Assembly (NCBI GenBank): GCA_001898645.1
Contig: MKUQ01000030.1
Location: 82,351 to 146,350 of the forward strand
Source: Burkholderiales bacterium 70-64
GTDB lineage: Bacteria; Pseudomonadota; Gammaproteobacteria; Burkholderiales; Burkholderiaceae_E
Direction of reading: 5' to 3'
DNA: 64,000 nt
The translations under genes were made by a program, and so were the position numbers. This document shows positions 49,153 through 57,921 of the stretch, piece after piece. Each line of letters starts with the position of its first letter. Position 1 is the first letter of the stretch. The notes under the pieces were generated by a model. It ran no database searches, had not been told where the DNA came from, and saw only the letters and a list, made by a program, of their open reading frames with translations.

Positions 49153-49722
49153 TCAGGGCGCCCTGAATTCGTCGGGAAGACGCTCGATTATATCGGCGAC
49201 GAGCTGCTCCACCGGCTGGCGCTCGCTGACCTGCGTCAGGTGCGCCACCTCGCGATACAGCGGCTCGCGCTGCGCCAGCAGCTCGGCCAGCCGGGCGCGC
49301 GGATCGTCGGTCTGCAGCAGCGGGCGGGTGCGGTCGCGCCGCAGCCGGTGCCAGAGCTCGGTTGCCGACGCCTGCAGGTAGACGACCAGCCCGCGCTCGT
49401 GCAGCAGGCGGCGGTTGGCCGCGCCGGTCACCGCCCCGCCGCCGGTGGCCAGCACGATGGCCGGCAGCCGGGTCAGCTCGTCGAGGACCGCCGCCTCGCG
49501 GCGGCGGAAGCCTTCCTCGCCCTCGAGCTCGAAGATGGTGGTGATGGAAACGCCGCAGCGCTCCTCGATCACCTTGTCGGCATCGACGAAGCGCCGCCCC
49601 AGCCGCGCCGCCAGGCGGCGCCCGACGGTGGACTTGCCCGAACCCATCATGCCCACCAGCACGATGGGGCGGCCCGGCGGGTCCGCCCCTTTCGTGTCCG
49701 GGCTCGCCGCCGGCCCGGTCAT
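49153..49722 (-). CDS. aroK: Shikimate kinase
   Basis: A 189-residue kinase. Walker A is GMMGSGKST (residues 24-32), the shikimate-binding FVDADKVIEE follows, and ATGGGAVTG and RPLLQTDDPRARL (lid region) complete the family pattern. The first about 17 residues are a poorly conserved lead, so a shorter start is possible. The enzyme phosphorylates shikimate. It lies between pilQ and aroB, as in many beta- and gammaproteobacteria. Confidence 0.96.
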   Translation of the reverse strand: MTGPAASPDTKGADPPGRPIVLVGMMGSGKSTVGRRLAARLGRRFVDADKVIEERCGVSITTIFELEGEEGFRRREAAVLDELTRLPAIVLATGGGAVTGAANRRLLHERGLVVYLQASATELWHRLRRDRTRPLLQTDDPRARLAELLAQREPLYREVAHLTQVSERQPVEQLVADIIERLPDEFRAP

Positions 49723-49759
49723 CGTCGCGCGCGCCGCACAGGCGCGCCGGCGCGCGGCT

Positions 49760-51913
49760 TCATCGCGCCATCGCGGTATCGGTGACCACGCGCGGCGTCA
49801 GGAACACCAGCAGCTCGGTGCGGTTGTTGATGCGCGAGTTGTTCTTGAAGGCGTTGCCGAGGATCGGGATGTCGCCCAGCAGCGGCACCTTGTTGACCTG
49901 GTCGCGCTCGAACTGCTCGTAGATGCCGCCGATCACCACCGTGCCGCCGTTCTCCACCAGCACCTGCGTCTGCACGCGGCGCGTGTCGATCGCGAAGCCG
50001 GCCGGGGTGAGCTGGCCCACCGCGTCGCGGTTGACCTGCACGTCGAGGATCACGTTGCCCTCGGGCGTGATCTGCGGCGTGACCTCGAGCTTCAGGTTGG
50101 CCTTGCGGAACTGGATCGCGGTGGCGCCGCTGGAGGTGGCCTGCTGGTAGGGCAGCTCGGTACCCTGCTCGATGATCGCCTTGCCCTGGTCGGCCGTGAG
50201 CACGCGCGGGCTGGACACCACCTTGCCGCGCTGGTCGGCCTCGAGGGCGGAGATCTCGAGGTTGAGGAACTGCGTCAGGGTGGAGTTGAACAGGCTCAGC
50301 GAGAAGGTGGCCGGATTGACGCCGCCGATGTTGTCGGCCGGCAGGTTCACGAAGTTGGTGTTGCTCAGCGCGGTCGAGCCCGGGCGGCTGCCGGCGGAAC
50401 CGGTGGACGCCGAGCCGGGCAGCAGCGCGAGGTCGTGCGTGCCCTGCAGGTTGCCCGACACGGCGGTGCCGCCGGAGGTGCCGGCCGGCACCTTGTTCAG
50501 GCCGAAGCGCACGCCGAGGTTGCGCGTGAAGCGGTCGTCGGCCTCGACGATGCGCGCTTCGATCAGCACCTGGCGCACCGGCACGTCGATCTGCGCGATG
50601 ATCCGGCGCACCTCTTCGAGCCGCGACACGGTGTCCTGCACGAACACCTTGTTGGTGCGCTCGTCGATGACGACGCTGCCGCGCTTGGACAGCACGCGCT
50701 GCTTCTCGTTGGAGAGCAGCCGCTGCAGCGCATCGGCCTTCTGGTAGTTGAGCTGGAAGGTCTCGGTGCGCACCGGCTCGATGTCGGAGATCTGCGAGCG
50801 CGACTCGAGCTCCAGCTTCTCCTTGGCGGCGATCTCGTCGCGCGGCGCGACCACGATCACGTTGCCGTTCTTGCGCTTGTCCAGGCCCTTGGACTGCAGG
50901 ATGATGTCGAGCGCCTGGTCCCACGGCACGTCCTTGAGGCGCAGCGTCAGGCTCCCCGACACCGAATCGCTGGTCACGATGTTCAGGTTGGTGAAGTCGG
51001 CGATCACCTGCAGCAGCGCGCGGATGTCGACGTTCTGGAAGTTCAGCGACAGGCGCTCGCCGCGATAGCCGGGCTGCGTGCCCGCCACCAGCCGGTTCGG
51101 ATCCTCGCGCAGCGGCTTGACCTCGACGACGAACTGGGTGTCGCTCTGGTAGGCATTGTGCTCCCACTGGCCCTGCGGCTCGATGACCAGCCGCGCGCTG
51201 TCGCCCTGCTGCGAGGCGCGCACCGCCTTGACCGGCGTGCCGAAGTCGGCCACGTCGAGGCGGCGGCGCAGGTTGTCGGGCAGGCGGGTGCCGATGAAGT
51301 CGACCACGATCGTCTGGCCCTGCTGGCGCACGTCGACGCCGACGCCGGGATCGGACAGATCGACCACCACCCGGCCCTCGCCGTCCTTGCCGCGGCGGAA
51401 GTCGATGTCGCGCAGGGCATGGCCGCTGCGGCCGTCGGCCTTGGCGAAGCTGTATGCCGAGGACGCCGGCGCGCCGGCCGCCGTGGCCAGCGGATCGAGC
51501 GCCACCACCAGCGTGCTGCCGTCGACCGAGGCGTTGTAGCTCAGCGGGCGCTTGAGGTTGAGCACCACGCGCGAGCGGTTGCCCGCCTGCACGATCGCCA
51601 CGCTGCGCACGTCGCCCTGGGGAAACTCGACCGAGCCCTGGCCGGCGCGGTTGTCGGTGTCGAGGAAATCGAACGCGATGCGCGGCGGATTCGCGACCGA
51701 GAAGCCGGCCGGCGCGGAAGTGAGCGCGTTCTTCAGCGCGATCCGCAGATAGGTGGTGTTGCCCTGCTGCACGCTGGACACCGACTCGATCGAGTTGGCC
51801 TGCGCGAGCGCGGCCGGTGCGGCCGCGACCGCCAGCGAGACGATGAACGCGGCGACGAGCGCCCGGGCGGCCCCGCCGGCGGCCGAACCCGTCTTGCGCA
51901 GTGTCGTGATCAT
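49760..51913 (-). CDS. pilQ: Type IV pilus secretin PilQ
   Basis: A 717-residue outer-membrane secretin. A signal peptide (ALVAAFIVSLAVAAAPAALA) starts it, two AMIN-type peptidoglycan-binding segments follow, then an STN/N0 domain around LSLNFQNVDIRALLQVIADF and the secretin core with VPLLGDIPILGNAFKNNSR near the end. It forms the pore through which the pilus exits. The start overlaps the pilP stop as ATGA. The order pilMNOPQ upstream of aroKB is conserved. Confidence 0.97.
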   Translation of the reverse strand: MITTLRKTGSAAGGAARALVAAFIVSLAVAAAPAALAQANSIESVSSVQQGNTTYLRIALKNALTSAPAGFSVANPPRIAFDFLDTDNRAGQGSVEFPQGDVRSVAIVQAGNRSRVVLNLKRPLSYNASVDGSTLVVALDPLATAAGAPASSAYSFAKADGRSGHALRDIDFRRGKDGEGRVVVDLSDPGVGVDVRQQGQTIVVDFIGTRLPDNLRRRLDVADFGTPVKAVRASQQGDSARLVIEPQGQWEHNAYQSDTQFVVEVKPLREDPNRLVAGTQPGYRGERLSLNFQNVDIRALLQVIADFTNLNIVTSDSVSGSLTLRLKDVPWDQALDIILQSKGLDKRKNGNVIVVAPRDEIAAKEKLELESRSQISDIEPVRTETFQLNYQKADALQRLLSNEKQRVLSKRGSVVIDERTNKVFVQDTVSRLEEVRRIIAQIDVPVRQVLIEARIVEADDRFTRNLGVRFGLNKVPAGTSGGTAVSGNLQGTHDLALLPGSASTGSAGSRPGSTALSNTNFVNLPADNIGGVNPATFSLSLFNSTLTQFLNLEISALEADQRGKVVSSPRVLTADQGKAIIEQGTELPYQQATSSGATAIQFRKANLKLEVTPQITPEGNVILDVQVNRDAVGQLTPAGFAIDTRRVQTQVLVENGGTVVIGGIYEQFERDQVNKVPLLGDIPILGNAFKNNSRINNRTELLVFLTPRVVTDTAMAR

Positions 51914-52434
51914 TTGCTGCCTCCCTCCTGAAGCTGCAGCGACGATTCGCGCTCCACCCAGTCGCCGGCGGCGTCCTGGACCAGTTCCTTGAGCGTGACT
52001 TCGGTCTCGCTGATTCTGGTGATCTTCCCGAAATTCTGTCCGGCGTAGCTGCCGACGTGCGCCTTGTAGACGACCGCTTCGGCCTGCAGCAGGGCGTAGT
52101 CCTGGCGGTCGTTGCTGAGGCGCCCGACCATGCGGATGGTGTCGAGCGGATAGGCCTCGAGCGCCTCGCGACGCCGGTTCAGGTCGGGCTTGAGGCCGTC
52201 CCGGGCGCGCTGCTGGAACTTCTCGATCGCCGCCGCGAGCTTCTCGGGCGAGAACGGATCGATCTGCGCGGCGTTGTCGTAGCGAAACGGCTCGAAGCGC
52301 TTGGGCTCGGCGATGCGTTCGCGCACCGGCTGCGTGGATGCGCGCACCCCGTCCATCCAGCTGCGCAGTTCGCTCTGGTCGTTGGCGCAGGCCGTCAGCG
52401 CGAGCGCCGCGGTCACAACGAGCAGCCCCCTCAT
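51910..52434 (-). CDS. pilP: Type IV pilus lipoprotein PilP
   Basis: A 174-residue lipoprotein. The lipobox is LALTAC in a short signal sequence, giving a lipidated Cys at about residue 16. The conserved RFEPFRYDNAAQIDPFSP and the beta-sandwich segment DTIRMVGRL, with GQNFGKITRIS and TLKELVQDAAGDW, match PilP. It links PilNO to the PilQ secretin. Both ends are coupled by ATGA overlaps. Confidence 0.95.
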   Translation of the reverse strand: MRGLLVVTAALALTACANDQSELRSWMDGVRASTQPVRERIAEPKRFEPFRYDNAAQIDPFSPEKLAAAIEKFQQRARDGLKPDLNRRREALEAYPLDTIRMVGRLSNDRQDYALLQAEAVVYKAHVGSYAGQNFGKITRISETEVTLKELVQDAAGDWVERESSLQLQEGGSK

Positions 52435-53138
52435 TTCGCCGCTCCCTTGTTGGCGTTGGGTCCCTTCGCGGCCGCGGCCGCCTTGCGGCGCTGCTCGGCG
52501 ACTTCCTCGGGATCGAGATAGCGGAAGGTCTTGGCGACGGCTTCCATCGACAGCGCGCCGGCCGCCCCCGCGCCGGCGGGCGCCTTGTCGGGGAGCGTGA
52601 TCTGCAGGTTGTTCAGCGTGACGATGCGAGGCAGGTTGGCGATGTCGCTGGTGAAGGCGCCGAAGTCGTGATAGTTGCCCGAGAGCTTGATCGAGATCGG
52701 CAGCTCGGCATAGTAGTCCTTCACCACCACCTGGCCGGGCTTGAACAGCTCGAACTGCAGGCCGCGGCCGACGCCGGCCTGGTTGATGTCGGACAGCAGC
52801 GCGTCCATCTCCGCCTTGCCCGGCAACTGCTTCTCGAGCAGGCTCACGTACTGCGAGACTTGCTCCTTCTGCTTGCGCAACACCTCGAGGTTCACCGCCT
52901 GCTTCATCTTCTCGGTGAACTCCTGCTTGAGCCGCGCCTCTTCCTGGACGCGGGTGTCGAGCTCCTCGAGCTGGCCGCGCCACCAGGCGACATAGGCCAC
53001 GCCGAGCACCACGGCAACGATCCCGACGAGCAGCGCCGCCTTGGGCAGCGGGGGCCACAGCCCGGCATGGCGGCCCTGCAGCCCCTCGAACTGCGCGGTC
53101 AGGCCGGTGAAGTCGATCTTCGGATTGAACTTGGCCAT
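52431..53138 (-). CDS. pilO: Type IV pilus inner-membrane protein PilO
   Basis: A 235-residue protein. One N-terminal helix (AALLVGIVAVVLGVAYVAWW, about 35-54) is followed by a coiled coil (LEELDTRVQEEARLKQEF) and the ferredoxin-like PilO domain around FELFKPGQVVVKDYYAELPI. It forms an alignment complex with PilN. ATG 53138 was chosen because it starts the family pattern, and the preceding frame is only Arg/Pro repeats. The stop overlaps the pilP start as ATGA. Confidence 0.94.
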   Translation of the reverse strand: MAKFNPKIDFTGLTAQFEGLQGRHAGLWPPLPKAALLVGIVAVVLGVAYVAWWRGQLEELDTRVQEEARLKQEFTEKMKQAVNLEVLRKQKEQVSQYVSLLEKQLPGKAEMDALLSDINQAGVGRGLQFELFKPGQVVVKDYYAELPISIKLSGNYHDFGAFTSDIANLPRIVTLNNLQITLPDKAPAGAGAAGALSMEAVAKTFRYLDPEEVAEQRRKAAAAAKGPNANKGAAK

Positions 53139-53142
53139 CGGA

Positions 53143-53817
53143 TCACCTGTTGGCCGGGGTCGTGGCCGCGGCCAGCGCGCCCGGCGCGGCCGTGGTCTTG
53201 GGCGCCGGCGCATGCGTCTCCGGATCGCTCGCCTTGACCATCGCCGTCAGCGCGAACTCGAACACCCGGCGCGAATCGGCCGCGTCGCGCCCGCCGCCGG
53301 CCTTCGCGCCGCCCTGCCCGCCGATGCGCGAGGCCTTGATCTCGACCAGCTCCGGGCGCTCGAGCCAGGGCGTATGGTTGGCAAGGTTGCGCAGCAGCTC
53401 GGAGACGCGCTCGTTCGACTGAGCGTAGCCGAGCAGCGTGATCTTGGCGTCGTCCTGGCGCATCGTCTTCAGGTAGATGCCTTCGGGCGTGTGCTTGACC
53501 AGCTCGTCCATCAGGTGCACCGGCAGCGTGCGGTTGGTCTGCAGGCTCTCGACCGCCTGCTGGCGCGCGCGCAGCGAATCGATCTCGGCGCGCAGCGTGG
53601 CGATTTCCTTGATCTGCTCGTCGAGCTTCGTGTTCTCGGCGCGGATGAAGTCGTTGCGGGCGCGCTGTGCATCGATCTGCTGGTCGATGCCCAGGGCGAC
53701 CACGACCGCCGCGCCGGCCGCGGCGAGGCCGGTGAGCGCGATCAGCCCGACGAAATCCTTCTTGCGCCGCTCGCGCCGCATCTCGCGATGCGGCAGCAGG
53801 TTGATGCGCGTGCTCAT
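53143..53817 (-). CDS. pilN: Type IV pilus inner-membrane protein PilN
   Basis: A 224-residue protein beginning with the PilN hallmark INLLPHREMRRERRKKDF, which binds PilM. One helix (LIALTGLAAAGAAVVVALGI) precedes a coiled coil and the fimbrial-assembly domain. The C-terminus is an Ala/Pro/Thr-rich tail. It overlaps pilM by ATGA and precedes pilO by 4 bases. Confidence 0.95.
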   Translation of the reverse strand: MSTRINLLPHREMRRERRKKDFVGLIALTGLAAAGAAVVVALGIDQQIDAQRARNDFIRAENTKLDEQIKEIATLRAEIDSLRARQQAVESLQTNRTLPVHLMDELVKHTPEGIYLKTMRQDDAKITLLGYAQSNERVSELLRNLANHTPWLERPELVEIKASRIGGQGGAKAGGGRDAADSRRVFEFALTAMVKASDPETHAPAPKTTAAPGALAAATTPANR

Positions 53818-54896
53818 GCGTCGAACCTCCGCATCGCCAGGCCGGTCGCCACCAGCAGGGCCGGCGCATCGGCGCGCAGCTGACGCTCGCGGATGGCCTC
53901 GGAGACTTCCATCCCCTGGAACGGGCTGAGGATCTCGGTCGGCACCTGCGTACGCTGGGCCACCGCCTCGACCAGGCCGGGCACCACCGACGAACCGCCC
54001 GCCAGGTAGATCTGGTCGACGCGCGTGTACGGCGTCGAGGTGAAGAAGAACTGCAGGGCGCGGCCGATGTCGGCGGCGCCCTGCTCGACGAACGGCTGCA
54101 GCAGGTCGCGCTGGTAATTGTCGGGCAGGTCGCCGCTGCGCTTCTTGAGCTCGGCCTCCTCGGGCGTCAGGCCGTACAGTCGCACCAGGTCCTGGGTGAG
54201 CAGCTGGCCGCCGAACGACTGCTCGCGCTCGAAGATGGTCTGCCGGTTCAGCACCACCGTGAGGGTGGTGGTGCTCTGGCCGATCGAGAACACCGCGATG
54301 ATCTGGCCCTGCCCGTTGTTCGGCAGGAACTCGCTCACGTGATCGACCGAGGCGCGCAGCGCGTAGGGTTCGACGTCCATCACCACCGGGCGCAGGCCGG
54401 CCATCTCGGCCACGGCCACGCGATCGTCGACCTTCTCCTTGCGCGAGGCGGCGATCAGCACGTCGACCTCGTCCTCGACGTTCGCCGCCGGCCCGACGAT
54501 GCGGAAGTCGAGGTTGACCTCCTCGATGGGGAAGGGGATGTACTGGCTCGCCTCGGTCTCGACCTGGACTTCGTAGTCTTCCTCGCGCAGGCCCGCGGGC
54601 AGCATGATCTTCTTGGTGATCACCGCGCCCGACGGCAGCGCGAGCGCCGCTTCGCGCGCGCGGCTGCTGCATTTCCTCAGGGCGCGCAGCAGCGAATCGG
54701 CCACCGCCTCCGCCTTCTCGATGTTGCCGTCGACGATGGCACCGCGCTCGAGCATCTCGATCGCGTAGCGCTCGAGGCGCATCGGGGTCCGCTGGCCCTT
54801 GACCAGCTCGACCACCTTGACGCTGGAAGCGCTCAGATCGATGCCGACGAGGGGGGGAGGGGCTCGGCGAAACAGACTTGGAAAACTGACCGCCAC
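53814..54896 (-). CDS. pilM: Type IV pilus actin-like ATPase PilM
   Basis: A 360-residue protein of the actin/FtsA fold. Phosphate-binding segments are LVGIDLSASSVKVVEL and IIAVFSIGQSTTTLTV, with IYLAGGSSVVPGL as the third ATP-contact motif. It binds the cytoplasmic INLLP motif of PilN. The start is GTG 54896, with a gagg tract upstream. It opens the pilMNOPQ operon and is divergent from the PBP1A gene. Confidence 0.95.
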   Translation of the reverse strand: MAVSFPSLFRRAPPPLVGIDLSASSVKVVELVKGQRTPMRLERYAIEMLERGAIVDGNIEKAEAVADSLLRALRKCSSRAREAALALPSGAVITKKIMLPAGLREEDYEVQVETEASQYIPFPIEEVNLDFRIVGPAANVEDEVDVLIAASRKEKVDDRVAVAEMAGLRPVVMDVEPYALRASVDHVSEFLPNNGQGQIIAVFSIGQSTTTLTVVLNRQTIFEREQSFGGQLLTQDLVRLYGLTPEEAELKKRSGDLPDNYQRDLLQPFVEQGAADIGRALQFFFTSTPYTRVDQIYLAGGSSVVPGLVEAVAQRTQVPTEILSPFQGMEVSEAIRERQLRADAPALLVATGLAMRRFDA

Positions 54897-55255
54897 AGGG
54901 TGCCTCTGCTCAGGAGAAACTCTTATAAACCAAAGAGTTACGTTTGTTTTCTACAATTTGCTGGAAATGCTAGCAACAAGCTCGATTTACTGTAAAGCCT
55001 TTTGTGGAGAACTTGGCAGCGGGCCGGCTCCATCTGTCGTATGCCATCGACCATCCGGCCGGCTCGCGCAGGCGGCGCGGTATCAACGGTTGATCGGGGC
55101 AGCCCTGCGGCACGCCGGCGGCCGGCGGCAGGGCGGGCGGCCGGGGCAGCCGCGAGGGCGGCCGCAGACGGGCCTCGCCGGCAAGGGAGCTGCGGCGTAC
55201 GATCCGTATAGAATCCGGCGACGGCAACGTGGGCCGCCGGCCCATCGATGCACGC
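54897..55255. other. 359-base divergent spacer between pilM and mrcA
   Basis: No gene was seen. Positions about 54915-55010 are clearly AT-richer than the surroundings and must hold the pilM promoter. Read on the minus strand, TATAAG (54927-54922) is a possible -10. A TATAGA at 55207-55212 is a candidate -10 for mrcA. No convincing -35 hexamers were found for either. Confidence 0.5.
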
Positions 55256-57601
55256 ATGAGCGATACCACCCGAGCACGCACCCCGCGCAGGAAACCACCG
55301 TCGAACCGCAACTGGCTGCGGATCGGTCTGGTGTTGCTTGCGATCCCGGTCACCGCGGCCGCGGCCGGCGCGCTGCTCGTGGCCCTCGCCCTGGTGCTCG
55401 CCAACGACCGGCTGCCGCCGCTCGATGCGATGATCGACTACCGTCCCCGCATTCCGCTGCGGGTGTACACGGCCGACGGCCAGCTGATCGGCGAGTTCGG
55501 CGAGGAGCGCCGCACCTTCGTGCGCATCGAGGACGTGCCGCCGGTGGTCAGGCACGCGGTGCTCGCGGCCGAGGACGCCCGCTTCTTCGACCACATGGGC
55601 ATCGATCCCATCGGGATCGTGCGCGCCGCGGTGGTCAACTTCGTCGCCGGCGGCACCGAGCAGGGCGCCAGCACCATCACCATGCAGCTGGCGCGCGAGT
55701 TCTTCCTGTCGCCCGAGCGGACCTACACGCGCAAGATCATCGAGATCCTGCTCGCCCTGCGCATCGAGGACACGCTGAGCAAGGAACAGATCTTCGAGCT
55801 GTACCTGAACCAAATCTACCTGGGCAAGCGCGCCTACGGCTTCGCCGCGGCCTCGCAGACCTATTTCGGCAAGCCCCTGTCGCGCCTGACCGCGGCGGAG
55901 GCGGCCGTGCTGGCCGGGCTGCCCAAGGCGCCGTCGCGCTTCAACCCGATGGTCAATCCGAAGCGGGCCGTCGAGCGCCAGCGCTACATCCTGCACCGCA
56001 TGCACGATGCCGGCTTCCTTTCCGACGCGGGCATGGACGCGGCGCTCAGGCAGCAGCTGGTGTTCATGCCGGCGCGTGCCGACTATCCGGTGCACGCCCC
56101 CTACGTGGCCGAGCTGGCCCGCCAGCTCGCCTTCGACCTCTTCCGCGAGGAGATCTACTCGGCCGGGCTGAAGATCTACACCACCATCCTGCCGGCCGAC
56201 CAGCAGGCCGCCAACGTCGCGCTGGAGCAGGGCGTGCTCGACTACGACCGGCGCCACGGCTTTCGCGGTCCCGAGCGCATGATCGACCTGCCCGCCGATG
56301 CGGCCGCTGCCGAGGACGCCATCGATGCGGCGATCGGCGACGGCGACGATATCGGGCGCTTCCTCGCCGCCGTCGTGCTGGAGGCCGATCCGAAGCGGGT
56401 GGTGGTCTCGCGCGGACGCGACAGCCCGATCGAGATCACCGGCGACGGCCTGAAGTTCGTCGCCTCGGCGCTCGGCGAACGCGCCCCGGCAGCGCGCCGG
56501 CTGCGCCGCGGCGCGCTGGTGCGCATCGTGCGCACGCCCAAGGGCGACTACGAGATCGGCCAGCTTCCCGAGGTGCAGGCCGCCCTGGTGGCGGTCAACA
56601 CCCACGACGGCGCCGTACGCGCGCTGGTGGGCGGCTTCGACTTCGAGCGCAACAAGTTCAACCGGGTCACGCAGGCGTGGCGGCAGCCGGGCTCGAGCTT
56701 CAAGCCCTTCATCTATTCGGCGGCCCTCGAGAAGGGCTTCATGACCAGCACCGTGGTCAACGACGCGCCGGTGCTGATCGACCCGGCGCGCACCGGCGGC
56801 CAGGTGTGGGATCCGAAGAACTACGACGGCAAGTTCGAAGGGCCGATGCGCCTGCGCACCGCGCTGGCCAAGTCCAAGAACATGGTGTCGATCCGGCTGC
56901 TCGATGCGATCGGCCCCCAGTATGCCCAGGACTACGTGTCGCGCTTCGGCTTCGATCCCGCGCGCAACCCGGCGTTCCTCACCATGGCGCTCGGTGCCGG
57001 CTCGGTGACGCCGTGGCAGATGGCCAGCGCGATCACCGTCTTCGCCAACGGCGGGTACCGGCTCGAGCCATACATCATCTCGCGCATCACCGACAGCAGC
57101 GGGCGGCTGCTGGCCAGCGCGCACCCGGGCGAGGCCGGCGACGAATCGCTGCGCGCGATCGACGCGCGCAACGCATTCCTCATGGACAGCATGCTGCACG
57201 ACGTGGTGCGCATGGGCACGGCCACGCGCGCGAAATCCCTCAAGCGCCAGGATCTCGCGGGCAAGACCGGCACCACCAACGACTCGATGGACGCCTGGTT
57301 CGCCGGTTACCAGCCGCAGGTGGCGGCGGTGGCCTGGGTCGGCTTCGACCAGCCGCGCAAGCTCGGCGACCGCGAGACCGGCGGCGGACTCGCCCTGCCG
57401 ATCTGGATCAACTACATGGCCACCGCGCTGCGCGGCATCCCGGAGCAGGCGCAGAACCCGCCGCCGGGCATCGTGCAGCTCGACGGCGAGTACTACTACG
57501 GCGAGACGCGCCCCGGCCAGGGCATCGCCTCGCTCGGCGTCGCCGAGGAAGGCGTCGCCAGCGGCAGCAACGCCGACCTGATCCGCGACCAGGTCTTCTG
57601 A
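55256..57601 (+). CDS. mrcA: Penicillin-binding protein 1A (bifunctional transglycosylase/transpeptidase)
   Basis: A 781-residue class A PBP. One N-terminal helix (LVLLAIPVTAAAAGALLVAL) anchors it. The GT51 glycosyltransferase domain has the catalytic E106 in AAEDARFFDHMGID, then GASTITMQLAR and KEQIFELYLNQIYLG. The transpeptidase domain has S480 in the SSFK box, an SKN-type motif at SKNM, and K670 in KTGTTND. It polymerises and cross-links peptidoglycan. It is divergent from pilM, a common beta- and gammaproteobacterial arrangement. Confidence 0.96.
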   Translation: MSDTTRARTPRRKPPSNRNWLRIGLVLLAIPVTAAAAGALLVALALVLANDRLPPLDAMIDYRPRIPLRVYTADGQLIGEFGEERRTFVRIEDVPPVVRHAVLAAEDARFFDHMGIDPIGIVRAAVVNFVAGGTEQGASTITMQLAREFFLSPERTYTRKIIEILLALRIEDTLSKEQIFELYLNQIYLGKRAYGFAAASQTYFGKPLSRLTAAEAAVLAGLPKAPSRFNPMVNPKRAVERQRYILHRMHDAGFLSDAGMDAALRQQLVFMPARADYPVHAPYVAELARQLAFDLFREEIYSAGLKIYTTILPADQQAANVALEQGVLDYDRRHGFRGPERMIDLPADAAAAEDAIDAAIGDGDDIGRFLAAVVLEADPKRVVVSRGRDSPIEITGDGLKFVASALGERAPAARRLRRGALVRIVRTPKGDYEIGQLPEVQAALVAVNTHDGAVRALVGGFDFERNKFNRVTQAWRQPGSSFKPFIYSAALEKGFMTSTVVNDAPVLIDPARTGGQVWDPKNYDGKFEGPMRLRTALAKSKNMVSIRLLDAIGPQYAQDYVSRFGFDPARNPAFLTMALGAGSVTPWQMASAITVFANGGYRLEPYIISRITDSSGRLLASAHPGEAGDESLRAIDARNAFLMDSMLHDVVRMGTATRAKSLKRQDLAGKTGTTNDSMDAWFAGYQPQVAAVAWVGFDQPRKLGDRETGGGLALPIWINYMATALRGIPEQAQNPPPGIVQLDGEYYYGETRPGQGIASLGVAEEGVASGSNADLIRDQVF

Positions 57602-57710
57602 TCCGGTGCGCTTCGTTCCCGCACCGCGGCGCGCTGCGGGCGTGGGAATGGGGTGCAGGCAGGCCGCCGCGCGGCGGAGCCCATGCGCGCTGCATGCTAG
57701 ACTGCCCGGC

Positions 57711-57899
57711 GTGAAAACACGGGCGCGACAGGCACGATCGTCGGCGGTACTGCTCGCCGCCTGCGTGCTGCTCGCCGCCTGCGGCCAGCGCGGCCCCCTC
57801 TATCTGCCCGACTCCGCGCCGAAGAAGCGGGCCACCGTGCCGTCTGCACCGTCCACACCCCCTGCGCCGTCCGAGCCGGCGAACACCCCGCGGCCCTGA
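57711..57899 (+). CDS. lptM: Small lipoprotein LptM (YifL-like)
   Basis: A 62-residue lipoprotein starting at GTG 57711. The signal sequence ends in the lipobox LLAAC with Cys24, followed by the diagnostic GQRGPLYLPD. The rest is Pro/Ala/Ser-rich. LptM assists LptD maturation in the outer membrane. It lies 22 bases before lysA, the classical order. Confidence 0.92.
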   Translation: MKTRARQARSSAVLLAACVLLAACGQRGPLYLPDSAPKKRATVPSAPSTPPAPSEPANTPRP

Positions 57900-57921
57900 C
57901 GGCCAGCCGGGCCGGATCCGC

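Noticed and set aside
46864..49785. Long plus-strand frame opposite dgt, aroB and aroK
   Set aside because: All three minus-strand genes show full family motifs; the opposite frame has no motif and biased composition.
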